A stretch of DNA of 64,000 nucleotides from Acutalibacter sp. 1XD8-33 (GCF_003612555.1 NZ_RAZF01000003.1:186001-250000); one strand, 5' to 3'; numbered from the stretch's first letter, positions 16,731 to 25,890 are shown. Notes: generated by a model from the letters alone, not told the origin. Translations and numbers: made by a program.

Positions 16731-17597
16731 ATGGCGGATTATCTGGCTTCGGGAATTGATATTTCCCAATTTAACGGGGATGTGAATATCGCCGCCCTGC
16801 GGGGAAAGGTGGACTTTATTATCATCCGCTGCGGCTATGGCAGCGACTATTCCAGCCAGGATGATACCCAGTACCGGGCCAATGTGGAAAAGTGCCGGCA
16901 GGCGGGGATCCCTTTTGGGGTGTACCTGTACTCTTACGCCCGAAACCGGGAGATGGCCCTCAGCGAGGCCCGGCATACCCTGCGGCTTCTGCGGGGGATC
17001 GAGCCCCTGTACGGTGTTTGGTATGATGTGGAGGACAGCACCCTCCCTGCCGGGGAGGCCATTGTGGACAACTGCCTGACCTACTGCGGAGAGCTTCAGA
17101 AGGCGGGGTATTACTGCGGAATCTACTCCTTCCTGGAATGGATGCGCACCCGGCTGAACAGCCCACGGCTGGCCCATATTGACCGGTGGGTAGCCCAGTG
17201 GAACTCCCAGCTGGACTACTCCGGGGCAGGCATGTGGCAGTATAGTGACAGCGGGATCATCAATAACCAGCGGTTCGACCTGAACCGAGCCTTCCGGGAT
17301 TACCCGGCGATCATCAGCAAAGGAGAGTGGACGAATATGACAAAGGAACAGGTGGCTGAGCTGGCCCGCAAGGAGGCTCAGAAGGTGTATGACGCCAACG
17401 AGCGGCGCTATCCCCGGATGAAGGATGTTCCCGCCTGGGCCCGGCCCGCTGTAGAGGAGGTATACCGGCGGCTGGATCTGACCGGTACGGGCTCCGGAAA
17501 CGAGTCCAACGCCAAAATCGACGCCAGCCACACCTATATCCGAGCCCTGTACGTGATCGAGAGGGTCCTGCGGGAGCTGGACGGGCTGGAGCAGTAG
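16731..17597 (+). CDS. GH25 lysozyme-like muramidase
   Basis: 288 residues. Residues 1-200 are a glycoside hydrolase family 25 barrel: GIDISQFNGDV with the catalytic Asp, DFIIIRCGYG, GVYLYSYA, VWYDVED with the catalytic acid pair, YCGIYS and AQWN, then MWQYSDSG. The C-terminal 85 residues are helical (KEQVAELARKEAQKVYD) and may bind the wall. There is no signal peptide, as in phage endolysins, yet no phage genes surround it. A strong AGAAAGGAGG ribosome site precedes the ATG. Confidence 0.93.
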   Translation: MADYLASGIDISQFNGDVNIAALRGKVDFIIIRCGYGSDYSSQDDTQYRANVEKCRQAGIPFGVYLYSYARNREMALSEARHTLRLLRGIEPLYGVWYDVEDSTLPAGEAIVDNCLTYCGELQKAGYYCGIYSFLEWMRTRLNSPRLAHIDRWVAQWNSQLDYSGAGMWQYSDSGIINNQRFDLNRAFRDYPAIISKGEWTNMTKEQVAELARKEAQKVYDANERRYPRMKDVPAWARPAVEEVYRRLDLTGTGSGNESNAKIDASHTYIRALYVIERVLRELDGLEQ

Positions 17598-17601
17598 AGT
17601 T

Positions 17602-17868
17602 TTTTTGAGTGATACGGTGTGGCCTCCATGCGTATAGAAACGCGCATTCCGGCAAGACCTTGGAGGCGTTGCCTCCAAACCTCCACCACCTTTGAAAAGG
17701 TGGACGAAACTTTTACCCTGGCTGGCTTTGTCGCATTCAACTAACCAGGGTAAAAGTTTTTGATCCAAACTTTTTTCAAAAAGTTTGGCGCAGGTGTGGG
17801 CCGCGCAGGCCCACGACCTTGCCGTAGGGCGCGACCTGTGCGCCCGAAGGCCTCCTACTACTCCAAAA
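17602..17868 (+). repeat. Mosaic hairpin repeat, copy 4
   Basis: Begins just after the lysozyme stop with GTGATACGGTGTGGCCTCC. Then come covarying hairpin TTGGAGGC-GTT-GCCTCCAA (17660-17678) and CCACCTTTGAAAAGGTGG. The AACTTTTACCCTGG module is followed by its own mirror image CCAGGGTAAAAGTT, and AAACTTTTTTCAAAAAGTTT comes next. It ends at GGCCTCCTACTACTCC. Confidence 0.85.
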
Positions 17869-17985
17869 AACAACAGCCCCCGCGTTCCTCGCGCCCCTAC
17901 GAAAAAAACCTACCATTTTCCCGGAAAATGTGATATACTAGTCTTTAACGGGCAAAAGGCCCGGTTTGTGAAGGAGGACGCGGAA

Positions 17986-19809
17986 ATGTGCGGATTTGTA
18001 GGATTTACGGGGGACGCGGACCAGGGGGTCCTGCGCTCCATGACAGAGGCCATCGCCCACCGGGGGCCGGACGACGCCCAGTATTACCAGGACGGCAGGA
18101 TGTCACTGGGCTTCCGGCGGCTGTCCATTATCGACCTGGAAGGCGGGCGGCAACCCATAGAGAACGAGGACGGCGGCAAGGTGCTGGTCTTTAACGGGGA
18201 GATCTACAACTACCGGGACCTGCGCCGGGACCTCTTGGAGGCCGGGCACCTGTTCCGGACCCAGGCGGATTCCGAGGTGGTGCTCCACGGCTACGAGGAG
18301 TACGGACCGGAGCTGCTGAACCGGCTGCGGGGCATGTTCGCCTTCGTGATCTGGGACAGAGAGAAGGGGGAGCTCTTCGGGGCCCGGGACTTCTTTGGCA
18401 TCAAGCCCCTCTACTACGCCAAAATGGGGGGCGAGCTGCTCTTCGGCTCGGAGATCAAGAGCTTCCTGCCCCACCCCGCCTTTCAGAAAAAACTCAACCA
18501 GCGGGCCCTGGAGAGCTACCTGAGCTTCCAGTATTCCCCCGGGCCGGAAACCTTCTTCCAGGACGTGTACAAGCTGCCCCCCGCCCACTATTTCCTCTAC
18601 AAGGCCGGGAGCATGGAGATCACCCGCTACTGGGCCGCGGAGTTCCGTGCGGAGGAGGACAAGCCCCTGGACTACTGGGTGGACGAGATCGAGAAGGTAT
18701 TTGATAACAGCGTGGAGGCCCACAAGGTCAGCGACGTGGAGGTGGGCTCCTTCCTGAGCTCCGGGGTGGACTCCAGCTATGTGGCCTGCTCCGCCCATGT
18801 GGACAAGACCTTCACCGTGGGCTTTGACAACGGGGAGAAGTACAACGAGACCAGCTACGCCAAGGAGCTCTCGGAGCTGATCCCGGTGAAGAACATCAGC
18901 AAGGTGATCAGTCCGGAGGAGTTCTGGGGGAATTTCCCGAAGATCCAGTACCACATGGACGAGCCCCTGGCGGACCCCTCCGCCGTGGCCCTGTACTTTG
19001 TGTGCAACACCGCCAGCCAGCACCTGAAGGTGGTTCTCTCCGGCGAGGGCGCGGACGAGATCTTCGGCGGGTACAATATCTACAAGGAGCCCCTTGAGAT
19101 GGCCTGGTACGATAAGATTCCCTTCCCCATCCGCCGGGCCATTGGCAAACTGGCCGGGATGCTCCCCGCCCACCGGGGGCTGAACTTCCTGGTGCGCCGG
19201 GGCAAGCGGCTGGAGGAGAGGTTCATCGGCAACGCCTACATGTTCACGGAGAAGGAGCGCAAGGCCCTTTTGAAGCGGCCTACGGACGCCAGATCCCCGG
19301 CGGAGCTGGTGAAGCCCTACTACGACATGGTGGCGGGCAAGGACCCGGTGACCCGGATGCAGATGGTGGACCTGAACATGTGGATGGTTGGGGACATTCT
19401 GCTGAAGGCGGACAAGATGAGCATGGCCAACTCCCTGGAGTTGCGGGTGCCTTTCCTGGACAAGGAGGTCATGGCCCTGGCGGGGCGAATTCCCACCAAG
19501 TACCGGGTGAACGGAGAGAACACCAAATTCGCCATGCGCAAGGCGGCCCTGCGGCGGATGCCGGAGAAATGGGCCGGAAAGAGGAAGCTGGGCTTCCCGG
19601 TGCCCACACGGGTATGGCTAAAGGAGGAAAAATACTACAACCAGGTGAAGGAGGCCTTTCTGAGCCCCCAGGCGGAGGAATTTTTCCACACGGAGAAGCT
19701 CCTACAACTGCTGGACGATCACCGGGCGGGGAAGGCGGACAACAGCCGCAGGGTGTGGACGGTGTACACCTTCCTGGTGTGGTACGAGGAGTTTTTTATC
19801 AAGAGATAA
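17986..19809 (+). CDS. asnB: Asparagine synthase (glutamine-hydrolysing)
   Basis: Makes asparagine from aspartate, glutamine and ATP. 607 residues. The N-terminal nucleophile C2 is present (MCGFVG), with RRLSIIDLE, NGEIYNY and DSEVVLHGYEEYG in the glutaminase half. The synthetase half has the ATP loop SFLSSGVDSSYVA and SGEGADEIFGGY. ATG 17986 gives the required Cys2 and follows AAGGAGG; the upstream frame is repeat sequence. An extended -10 box (TGATATACT) lies near 17932-17940. Confidence 0.97.
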   Translation: MCGFVGFTGDADQGVLRSMTEAIAHRGPDDAQYYQDGRMSLGFRRLSIIDLEGGRQPIENEDGGKVLVFNGEIYNYRDLRRDLLEAGHLFRTQADSEVVLHGYEEYGPELLNRLRGMFAFVIWDREKGELFGARDFFGIKPLYYAKMGGELLFGSEIKSFLPHPAFQKKLNQRALESYLSFQYSPGPETFFQDVYKLPPAHYFLYKAGSMEITRYWAAEFRAEEDKPLDYWVDEIEKVFDNSVEAHKVSDVEVGSFLSSGVDSSYVACSAHVDKTFTVGFDNGEKYNETSYAKELSELIPVKNISKVISPEEFWGNFPKIQYHMDEPLADPSAVALYFVCNTASQHLKVVLSGEGADEIFGGYNIYKEPLEMAWYDKIPFPIRRAIGKLAGMLPAHRGLNFLVRRGKRLEERFIGNAYMFTEKERKALLKRPTDARSPAELVKPYYDMVAGKDPVTRMQMVDLNMWMVGDILLKADKMSMANSLELRVPFLDKEVMALAGRIPTKYRVNGENTKFAMRKAALRRMPEKWAGKRKLGFPVPTRVWLKEEKYYNQVKEAFLSPQAEEFFHTEKLLQLLDDHRAGKADNSRRVWTVYTFLVWYEEFFIKR

Positions 19810-19858
19810 AAGAGAACCTGGCTGGCGGCGACGGCCGCAAAAGTTTTTGAAGATTATT

Positions 19859-20065
19859 AGGGCTTGTTTGAAAATAGAGGAAATGACGGATTTTTGGCCT
19901 TAGAAGAAGAGTTGAGTAAACACAACTCTGTCAATTTCAAGGAGGAGAACCGCTATAGTTAGCTACGCTAACTATGCCAATCTTGTGATTGACGAGGATT
20001 CCCAACGCAGAAAGTGGCCCCTTATGGGCAAAAAGACGATGTTTTCGATTTTTCAAACAAGCCCT
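19859..20065 (+). mobile_element. MITE-like element, copy A
   Basis: 207 bases bounded by inverted repeats AGGGCTTGTTTGAAAA and TTTTCAAACAAGCCCT, with TA at both outer edges of GGGC...GCCC. The interior has a TTAGCTACGCTAA hairpin and no gene. It is homologous, in opposite orientation, to copy B at 20993-21157. Confidence 0.75.
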
Positions 20066-20085
20066 AAGGGACTTGTTTCAAAAAG

Positions 20086-20400
20086 CCCCTTAATCTAGAG
20101 GTTTGGAGACGTTGCCTCCAAAGTCTTTTACTCCTGAGAAGCGCGTTTTTTGCGGGGGTGAATAATAGTTAATCTCGCTCTGCTCGATTAACTATCCGTG
20201 TTTTGCAAAGCAAAACTCTTGCAAGAGGGGGAGCTTTTTCCAAGAGAAAAAAGCTCCCCCTAAGCATGGGTTCCAGCTGGCGATTTTTCGCCCCAGCCCT
20301 CGCCTTCTGCCGTCCCCGCGTGCCGAAAGCCAGCGGAATGCACTCCGCCCGGTGCGCGCCCCCAAAAGTATATTTTGCATTTTGGGTTTTGAGAGGGTCC
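20086..20400. repeat. Mosaic hairpin repeat, copy 5 plus associated hairpins
   Basis: Contains TTGGAGACGTTGCCTCCAAA, CTCCTGAGAAGCGCG, the AGTTAAT...ATTAACT stem and hairpin GTTTTGC-AAA-GCAAAAC. Next is hairpin GGGGGAGCTTTTT / AAAAAGCTCCCCC (around 20228-20262). The remaining part up to 20400 is GC-rich; on the minus strand it shares GGCTTTCGGC and CGCGG with the dnaG leader. No gene is visible. Confidence 0.7.
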
Positions 20401-20423
20401 TGCCGGGCGCACCCACCAGCTTT

Positions 20424-20975
20424 TCACAGGTTCCGGTTGATTTCCCTGATAATCTCTGCCACTTCGATGTCCCCGTCCACCAACAGTTCTTTGACCGGAC
20501 GTCCCTCGCCGCTGGGGCCGTTCTGCCAGTAATTCCGAGCCAGAACCAGATTTTGCTCCCGGTCTGGCAAACCATCGAAACAGTTACACGCGTCGCCAGA
20601 GAAGAGATTTCCCCGCACCCGCAACTTCACAATATGATAGGTGGGCCGCTTGCAGCCTTCGGCGAAAAACTCTGCCCAATCCTCTGCCTCCCGAAGGGTT
20701 TCCGACACATACAGGGAGGCCATCCGGGAGGGATACTGGGGGAAACTCTCCCGCCGCACCTCCTCCATGGCCAGCTCCCGCAGGGCTACCGCCGTATGGT
20801 GCTCTAAAGAAGCCCCCGCATACCGATCCGGATGGGCATAGATCTCCTTCACCAAGGCCATTTTGGCCATCACCCGGGCATAGACCCCGTTATGGTGGCC
20901 CTGGCCAAGCAGGATGTGCTGGCCCAGCTTCATGGGCCGTTCTGTTACCACATGATAAGCAATAAATTCCGGCAT
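20424..20975 (-). CDS. DUF2441-family protein
   Basis: 183 residues matching DUF2441 by its opening AYHVVTERPMKLGQ, the central EEVRRESFPQYPSRMASLYV and the end motif NYWQNGP...VKELLVDG. The function of the family is unknown; it is a soluble, enzyme-like protein. ATG 20975 follows AGGAGG by 7 bases. The gene lies between two oppositely oriented MITE-like copies (19859-20065 and 20993-21157). The latter ends only a few bases before its ribosome site, so promoter elements must come from or across the element. Confidence 0.85.
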   Translation of the reverse strand: MPEFIAYHVVTERPMKLGQHILLGQGHHNGVYARVMAKMALVKEIYAHPDRYAGASLEHHTAVALRELAMEEVRRESFPQYPSRMASLYVSETLREAEDWAEFFAEGCKRPTYHIVKLRVRGNLFSGDACNCFDGLPDREQNLVLARNYWQNGPSGEGRPVKELLVDGDIEVAEIIREINRNL

Positions 20976-20992
20976 ACTATATCCTCCTGTCA

Positions 20993-21157
20993 AGGGCTTG
21001 TTTGAAAAATCGAAAACATCGTCTTTCTGTCCAGAAAGCGGCTACTTTCCGCGTCAAGAATCCTCGTCAATCGAGGGAGATTAACTTGCGGCTTTCTCCC
21101 TGAAATTGGCCACTTCTGGCCAAAATCCGTCATTCCCTTTATTTTCAAACAACCCCT
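20993..21157 (-). mobile_element. MITE-like element, copy B
   Basis: 165 bases from AGGGCTTGTTTGAAAA to TTTTCAAACAACCCCT. It shares CGAAAACATCGTC, AATCCTCGTCAATC and CCGTCATT blocks with copy A, in opposite orientation. It directly abuts the DUF2441 ribosome site. Confidence 0.75.
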
Positions 21158-21229
21158 AGAAAATTCCACGTCTATGTAATTACGTTGGCGTCCTGCCGCT
21201 GGCAGAAGGCGGAGCCGCGTTTCCGTCTT

Positions 21230-21991
21230 CTAGCCCGGCAGCGCCTGGAAAATCAGGAATATTCCCATGAGCACCGGCTGGTGCAAAAGGTAAATCAGCA
21301 GGCTGTGCCGGCCCACAAAAGCCAGGGGGGCAAACCCCGGCTTCAGCATCTTCATCACGTTCCGCCGGGGGCTGAGCATCCGCCATAGAAAATATCCGGA
21401 GAGATACAACAGAAACCAGGGGATCAGAGGGAAATAGTCAGAAGAGGAAAAGCCTGGTCCAGGCAGGCCCGCCACTGCCAGCCAGTCCCACTGGTATAGC
21501 TGCTCCGGCAGGGGAACAAGGGCCAATCCCTCGAAGCCTAAGTTGCCCCGGGGCACATTCCGGGTGAGGAAAAATCCCCCCAGCGCCAGAGCAAAGCCCA
21601 GCCCCGCAGGAAACGGCGGCCAATCCAGCTTGCTCCACAAAGCCCAAACCGCGCATTGGATCAATCCGGCCAGTCCCAGAAGGTATAACACCCCAAAGAG
21701 GATAAATTCCGAGGGCATGGCGGCATACGTGACGGCGCTTACCAGCACCCCCGCCCCTAAAATGATGAGCCCGTGGCGCACTGGATGGGAGGACAGCCGG
21801 AAGCAGAAACCCGACAGGAAGATGAAGCCCCAACAAATACTCTGCTGCCACACATAGCCCGGCCAGCCGGTATACCACTCCATAGGCACGCCTATAATAT
21901 TCACTACATCATATAGCGCGTGATAGGCCACCATATTGACCACCAGAAGCCCTCTCAGGGAATCCAGCGCCCGGTATCTCGCCCCGCTCAA
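21230..21991 (-). CDS. HGSNAT-like (DUF1624) multi-pass membrane protein
   Basis: 253 residues with about seven membrane helices. The start YRALDSLRGLLVVNMVAYHALYD is the signature of the heparan-alpha-glucosaminide N-acetyltransferase catalytic family, including the membrane His. Later parts include WQQSICWGFIFLSGFCFRL, LIPWFLLYLSGYFLW and GRHSLLIYLLHQPV. It probably transfers acyl groups to a sugar or envelope component; the substrate is unknown. The TTG start at 21991 overlaps the dCMP deaminase stop (TTGA) with GGGGAG upstream, so the two are coupled. Confidence 0.85.
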   Translation of the reverse strand: MSGARYRALDSLRGLLVVNMVAYHALYDVVNIIGVPMEWYTGWPGYVWQQSICWGFIFLSGFCFRLSSHPVRHGLIILGAGVLVSAVTYAAMPSEFILFGVLYLLGLAGLIQCAVWALWSKLDWPPFPAGLGFALALGGFFLTRNVPRGNLGFEGLALVPLPEQLYQWDWLAVAGLPGPGFSSSDYFPLIPWFLLYLSGYFLWRMLSPRRNVMKMLKPGFAPLAFVGRHSLLIYLLHQPVLMGIFLIFQALPG

Positions 21992-22485
21992 TAGCCCAGC
22001 ACTCCCCGCAAGGACTCGTCGTCCTCCACCCAATCCCGCACCTGAATCACCCGAAAATGCTCCTTGTCGTCCCGCACAATCACCTGTTCAATCCCGGCAT
22101 TGATCACCAGCCGCTTACACATAGAGCAGCAGACAGCGTCCTTGATGTAGCCGCCCTCATTCACTTCGGTGCCCGTCAGGTACAACGTCGCGCCGATCAT
22201 ATCCCGGCGCGGCGCGGAGATAATCGCGTTGGCCTCGGCGTGAACCGAACGGCACAGCTCATAGCGCTCTCCCCGGGGGATGCCCAACTTTGTCCGCAGG
22301 CAATAGCCCAGGTCCGAACAGTTCTGGCGGCCCCGGGGCGCGCCCACATAACCGGTAGAGATTACCTCGTCATCCTTGACAATGACCGCGCCGTAGCGGT
22401 GGCGCAGACAGGTGCATCGCTGAGAGACTACCTCGGCTAGATCCAGATAATAATTGGTCTTGTCCCTGCGCTCTATGGCTTTCAT
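21988..22485 (-). CDS. dCMP deaminase family protein
   Basis: 165-residue zinc deaminase. The family converts dCMP to dUMP for dTMP synthesis (ComEB type in Firmicutes). Zinc ligands are in VHAEANAI and the later CCSMCKR; RYGAVIVKDDEVISTGYVGAPRG is typical of the group. ATG 22485 has AAGGGGGCG upstream and its own promoter. The longer frame upstream overlaps that promoter and is rejected. The downstream membrane acyltransferase gene is translationally coupled to it. Confidence 0.92.
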   Translation of the reverse strand: MKAIERRDKTNYYLDLAEVVSQRCTCLRHRYGAVIVKDDEVISTGYVGAPRGRQNCSDLGYCLRTKLGIPRGERYELCRSVHAEANAIISAPRRDMIGATLYLTGTEVNEGGYIKDAVCCSMCKRLVINAGIEQVIVRDDKEHFRVIQVRDWVEDDESLRGVLGY

Positions 22486-22513
22486 AAGAACGCCCCCTTC
22501 CCTTATTGGGAAT

Positions 22514-22542
22514 ATTCTAGCACAATCCGCCCCAAAAGGCAA
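22514..22542 (-). promoter_or_regulatory. Promoter of the dCMP deaminase operon
   Basis: On the minus strand TTGCCT (22542-22537), 17 bases, TAGAAT (22519-22514) with TGC in front (extended -10). It is divergent from the promoter at 22583-22611. Confidence 0.7.
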
Positions 22543-22582
22543 CTGGGCTTTTGGGAGGAACCCCGTAGGCGCGCTACCGCTC

Positions 22583-22611
22583 TTTACTTTCTTTCAAAAA
22601 AATGGTAAAAT
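22583..22611 (+). promoter_or_regulatory. Promoter of the GT-C-like/rsmA operon
   Basis: TTTACT (22583-22588), 17 bases, TAAAAT (22606-22611) preceded by TGG, about 40 bases before the first gene. Confidence 0.65.
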
Positions 22612-22650
22612 GGTGCTATTCCATATCATGCAGAAATAGAGGGTGGCTTC

Positions 22651-24786
22651 ATGTACGGTTCCTTTTCCGGCGGCGTTATGGCTATGGCCATGATCTGCTT
22701 CTTCCAGGCCTGCGGCCTTTGCCTGTCCGCCGTCCTGCTGTCCCGGGAATCTCCCGGAGCACGGGTGCTTTTGGGCAGTGTGCTGGGCAGCGTAAGTATG
22801 CAGTGGCTTCCGGCACTGTCCGCTTTTGCTTTTGACTTCACTCTCGCCGCCCAGATCTCCGCCATGATCCTAGCGGCTGGAATGGTTTTGGCCTGCGCCC
22901 TCTGGGCGAAAAAGCGGGGCCTCGCCCTCTCCCCCTTCGCTGGGCTCAAGGAGTCCGCCAAGGCCTTTCTCCGGCATAAATTTCTCTTTGCCGTGGGGGC
23001 CCTCTGGGTGTTCTTCTGCTTTCTGGTCCTCCACTCCTTTCGCTGGGAGGAGGGCAAGGTGTTTAGCAGCCAGGCCACCTTTGGCGACATGGCCATGCAC
23101 CTGAGCTTTATCACCAGCCTGGCCCGTCAGGGTACTTTTCCTCCAGACTACTCCCTGCTTCCCGGCACGCGCCTCTCCTATCCCTTCCTCTCTGACAGCA
23201 TCTCCTCCAGCCTCTATCTGCTGGGCGCGCCCCTACGTCTGGCCTATTGCCTGCCCATGTTCTTGGCGGGAGCTCAAGTGTTGTTTGGGGGCTGGCTCTT
23301 CTTTCACCGGATGACTGGAGGCCGTTCCCAGGCCGCTGTGGCCTGGACGCTGTTCTTCTTTAACGGCGGCCTGGGTGTCCTTTGGTTTTTGGGGGGACCG
23401 CCAGAGAATTTTACCCGAATCTTTACAGCATACTATGAAACGCCTACCAACTATACCGTAGAAAATATCCGCTGGGTCAACGTGGTGGTAGACATGATGC
23501 TCCCTCAGCGGGCCACCCTGTTCGGCTGGGCGGTGCTGTTCCCAACTCTCTGCCTGCTGTATCGGGGCGTGTTCCAAAAGGACCGGCGGTGCTTTCCCAT
23601 CGCGGGGCTTCTGGCCGGGGCTCTGCCCATGATCCACACCCACTCCTTCCTTGCCCTGGCATTGGTCTGCGGCTCCTGGCTAACGGCTGAGCTCCTGGAT
23701 TTTCACCGGCGGGGTTCCATAGCCGTCAAGACCGGCAAGGTCCTGATTCTCCTGGGCCTAGGGATCATGACGGGACTCAAGGTCTGGCTCTCCTCCACGG
23801 AACAGGCGGATTCTCCCTGGCTGCTGACTTTTGTCGTCTTTGCCTTTAGCTTGTGGGCCGGCTTTCTCCTAGTTCTCGCTGTCCAAGGAGTACGCAGGGG
23901 AATGGGGCCTTGGTTGGGAAAAACCTGGAGGACTTTGCTCCTTGTCACCTGCCTTCTGGCTTTGCCCCAGCTTTTTACCTGGACCTTCCGGCAGGTAGGC
24001 GCCGGCGGAATGGTTCGAGGTCATTTTGGCTGGATTACCGGGCCGGACAATTACCTGTGGTTCTATCTGAAGAACCTGGGAGCTGCGGCTGTGCTGGGGC
24101 TTCTTGGGCTCCTCCTGGCAAAAAAGGAGGACTTCGCCCGGTACTGCCCGGTGATGGCCATTTGGTTTCTGGCGGAATTTGTGGAGTTCCAGCCCAATGA
24201 CTACGACAACAACAAGCTGCTCTACGTGGGCTACCTGTTCCTCTGCTGTGCCGCCGGGGACGGGCTGTGCTGGATTCTCCAGCGGCTTATGAAAAAGGCC
24301 TCCCGTCGGGTCCAGGCCTGGACAGCAACTGCTGCCATATCTCTTTTCTCTGTTTCGGCGGTCCTCACCATGGGGCGGGAGGCTGTTGCAAGCTACGAGC
24401 TTTTCGGGGAAGGCGCTTTGCGGTTGTGCCAGTACATAGAAGAGGAGCTTCCGCCGGACGCCATCGTCCTCACGGACCAGCGGCACAACAACGAGGTGGC
24501 GTCCCTCTCCGGGCGGAACGTGGTGTGCGGCTCCTCTGCCTATCTCTTCTACCACGGCCTAGGATACTACCACAACGAGGAGGCCAGCCGGTTGATGTAC
24601 CAGCAGCCAGAGGAGTACCGGAATCTTTTCCTGCAATTCGGCGTAGACTATGTGCTAGTCAGCGACTTTGAGGAGAGTTCCTTCCAGGTGGACACCGCCG
24701 CTTTGGAGGGCATGTTCTCCTGTATCTACGACGATGGTGTCCGAAAGCTATACCGGACCCATTCAGAGAGCGGAGGAAACCCATGA
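22651..24786 (+). CDS. Large multi-pass membrane protein, probable GT-C-type glycosyltransferase
   Basis: 711 residues with about 12-14 membrane helices and a soluble C-terminal domain of roughly 140 residues. The first large outer loop has ATFGDMAMHLSFITSLARQG and YPFLSDSISS; an acidic residue there is how GT-C lipid-linked sugar transferases (PMT-like) act. The C-terminal part (LPPDAIVLTDQRHNNEVASLSGRNVVCG) resembles the soluble domains of this superfamily. Substrate unknown. It starts with ATG after AGAGGGTGG and overlaps rsmA by four bases. Confidence 0.7.
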   Translation: MYGSFSGGVMAMAMICFFQACGLCLSAVLLSRESPGARVLLGSVLGSVSMQWLPALSAFAFDFTLAAQISAMILAAGMVLACALWAKKRGLALSPFAGLKESAKAFLRHKFLFAVGALWVFFCFLVLHSFRWEEGKVFSSQATFGDMAMHLSFITSLARQGTFPPDYSLLPGTRLSYPFLSDSISSSLYLLGAPLRLAYCLPMFLAGAQVLFGGWLFFHRMTGGRSQAAVAWTLFFFNGGLGVLWFLGGPPENFTRIFTAYYETPTNYTVENIRWVNVVVDMMLPQRATLFGWAVLFPTLCLLYRGVFQKDRRCFPIAGLLAGALPMIHTHSFLALALVCGSWLTAELLDFHRRGSIAVKTGKVLILLGLGIMTGLKVWLSSTEQADSPWLLTFVVFAFSLWAGFLLVLAVQGVRRGMGPWLGKTWRTLLLVTCLLALPQLFTWTFRQVGAGGMVRGHFGWITGPDNYLWFYLKNLGAAAVLGLLGLLLAKKEDFARYCPVMAIWFLAEFVEFQPNDYDNNKLLYVGYLFLCCAAGDGLCWILQRLMKKASRRVQAWTATAAISLFSVSAVLTMGREAVASYELFGEGALRLCQYIEEELPPDAIVLTDQRHNNEVASLSGRNVVCGSSAYLFYHGLGYYHNEEASRLMYQQPEEYRNLFLQFGVDYVLVSDFEESSFQVDTAALEGMFSCIYDDGVRKLYRTHSESGGNP

Positions 24787-25637
24787 GCCATTTATCCGAC
24801 CCGGCGGCGGTCCGGGAGCTTCTGGCCCGGCACGGGCTGCGGCTTTCTAAGGGATTGGGACAGAATTTTTTAATCAATCCCAGCGTATGCCCCCGTATGG
24901 CGGCGGCCTCTGGCGCGGCGGACTGCGCCGGGGTTTTGGAGATCGGGCCGGGAATCGGGGTGCTCACCTGGGAACTGGCGCAAATCGCGCCGAAAGTCAT
25001 CGCCATTGAGCTAGATCGTCGGCTTACCCCTGTCCTAAAGGAAACTCTATCCGGCTGCGGTAATGTGGAAGTAATCTGGGGTGACGTGCTGGAGCTGGAC
25101 CTATCCCGGCTGATTCAAGAGAAGTTCGACGGGGAACAGATCTGTGTCTGTGCCAATCTCCCCTATTACATCACCTCCCCGGTAATCATGACGCTGCTGG
25201 AAAGCCAGCTGCCTCTTTCCACCATAACGGTTATGGTGCAGAAAGAGGCAGCACAACGGCTATGCGCGCCCCCCGGCGTACGCGCTTGTGGCGCAGTCAG
25301 TGTCGGCGTACACTATCGCAGCCGTCCCAAGATATTATTTCAGGTAAGCCGGGGTAGTTTTCTGCCCCCGCCCAACGTAGACTCCGCTGTCATTCGTTTT
25401 GATCTGCTCCCCACTCCCCCAGTTGCCGTATCCCATGAGCCCACACTCTTTCAAATAGCGCGGGGAGCCTTTTCTCAGCGCCGGAAAACTGCCGCCAACG
25501 CCATTTCTGCCGCTCTGGGGATCCCCAAACCTCAGGTGGAAGAGGCGCTGTTGGCCGCAGGATCCCCTGCCAATGCCCGTGCCGAGCAGCTTACTCTGGA
25601 ACAGTTCGCGGTTCTGGCAAATATATTATCGGAATAA
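24783..25637 (+). CDS. rsmA: 16S rRNA dimethyladenosine transferase (RsmA/KsgA)
   Basis: Uses SAM to dimethylate the two adjacent adenosines near the 3' end of 16S rRNA during 30S maturation; loss gives kasugamycin resistance. 284 residues with LGQNFLINP, the SAM motif LEIGPGIGVLT, the acidic IAIELDRRL, and the catalytic NLPYYITSPV. The end has SFLPPPNVDSAVIRF and FSQRRKT. ATGA overlap with the upstream membrane gene. GC-rich, normal codon use. Confidence 0.97.
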   Translation: MSHLSDPAAVRELLARHGLRLSKGLGQNFLINPSVCPRMAAASGAADCAGVLEIGPGIGVLTWELAQIAPKVIAIELDRRLTPVLKETLSGCGNVEVIWGDVLELDLSRLIQEKFDGEQICVCANLPYYITSPVIMTLLESQLPLSTITVMVQKEAAQRLCAPPGVRACGAVSVGVHYRSRPKILFQVSRGSFLPPPNVDSAVIRFDLLPTPPVAVSHEPTLFQIARGAFSQRRKTAANAISAALGIPKPQVEEALLAAGSPANARAEQLTLEQFAVLANILSE

Positions 25638-25661
25638 ATTTTTGGGAAAGGAATGGACTCC

Positions 25662-25844
25662 ATGACAGATTTGGAACGCAAACTTTACAAATTTCTTCTT
25701 ATGATAGACGCGATTGCCATTGTGATCAGTATGATTGCCGGACCGCTCCGCCACACGGCCATCTCTATTGGCGCGGCTGCCTCCGCCGCATTGATTTCGC
25801 TCTCTCTCATTCTTTACGGTCTGTACTTTTGGGCCAAGCGTTAA
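25662..25844 (+). CDS. Small two-helix membrane protein
   Basis: 60 residues: MTDLERKLYKFLLMIDAIA, then two membrane segments (about 12-27 and 35-55) and a basic end. No family recognised. ATG 25662 is preferred to 25653 because GGAAAGGA lies about 9 bases upstream. It is 24 bases after rsmA in the same operon and is closed by a strong terminator. Confidence 0.65.
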   Translation: MTDLERKLYKFLLMIDAIAIVISMIAGPLRHTAISIGAAASAALISLSLILYGLYFWAKR

Positions 25845-25890
25845 AGGTGAGGTTACTTTGCATGCCGCCCCGCAAAATCTTCGATTTTGC

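Noticed and set aside
16731-19809. Prophage region suggested by the GH25 lysozyme
   Set aside because: Neighbours are ileS and asnB; no holin, capsid, tail or integrase gene is present.
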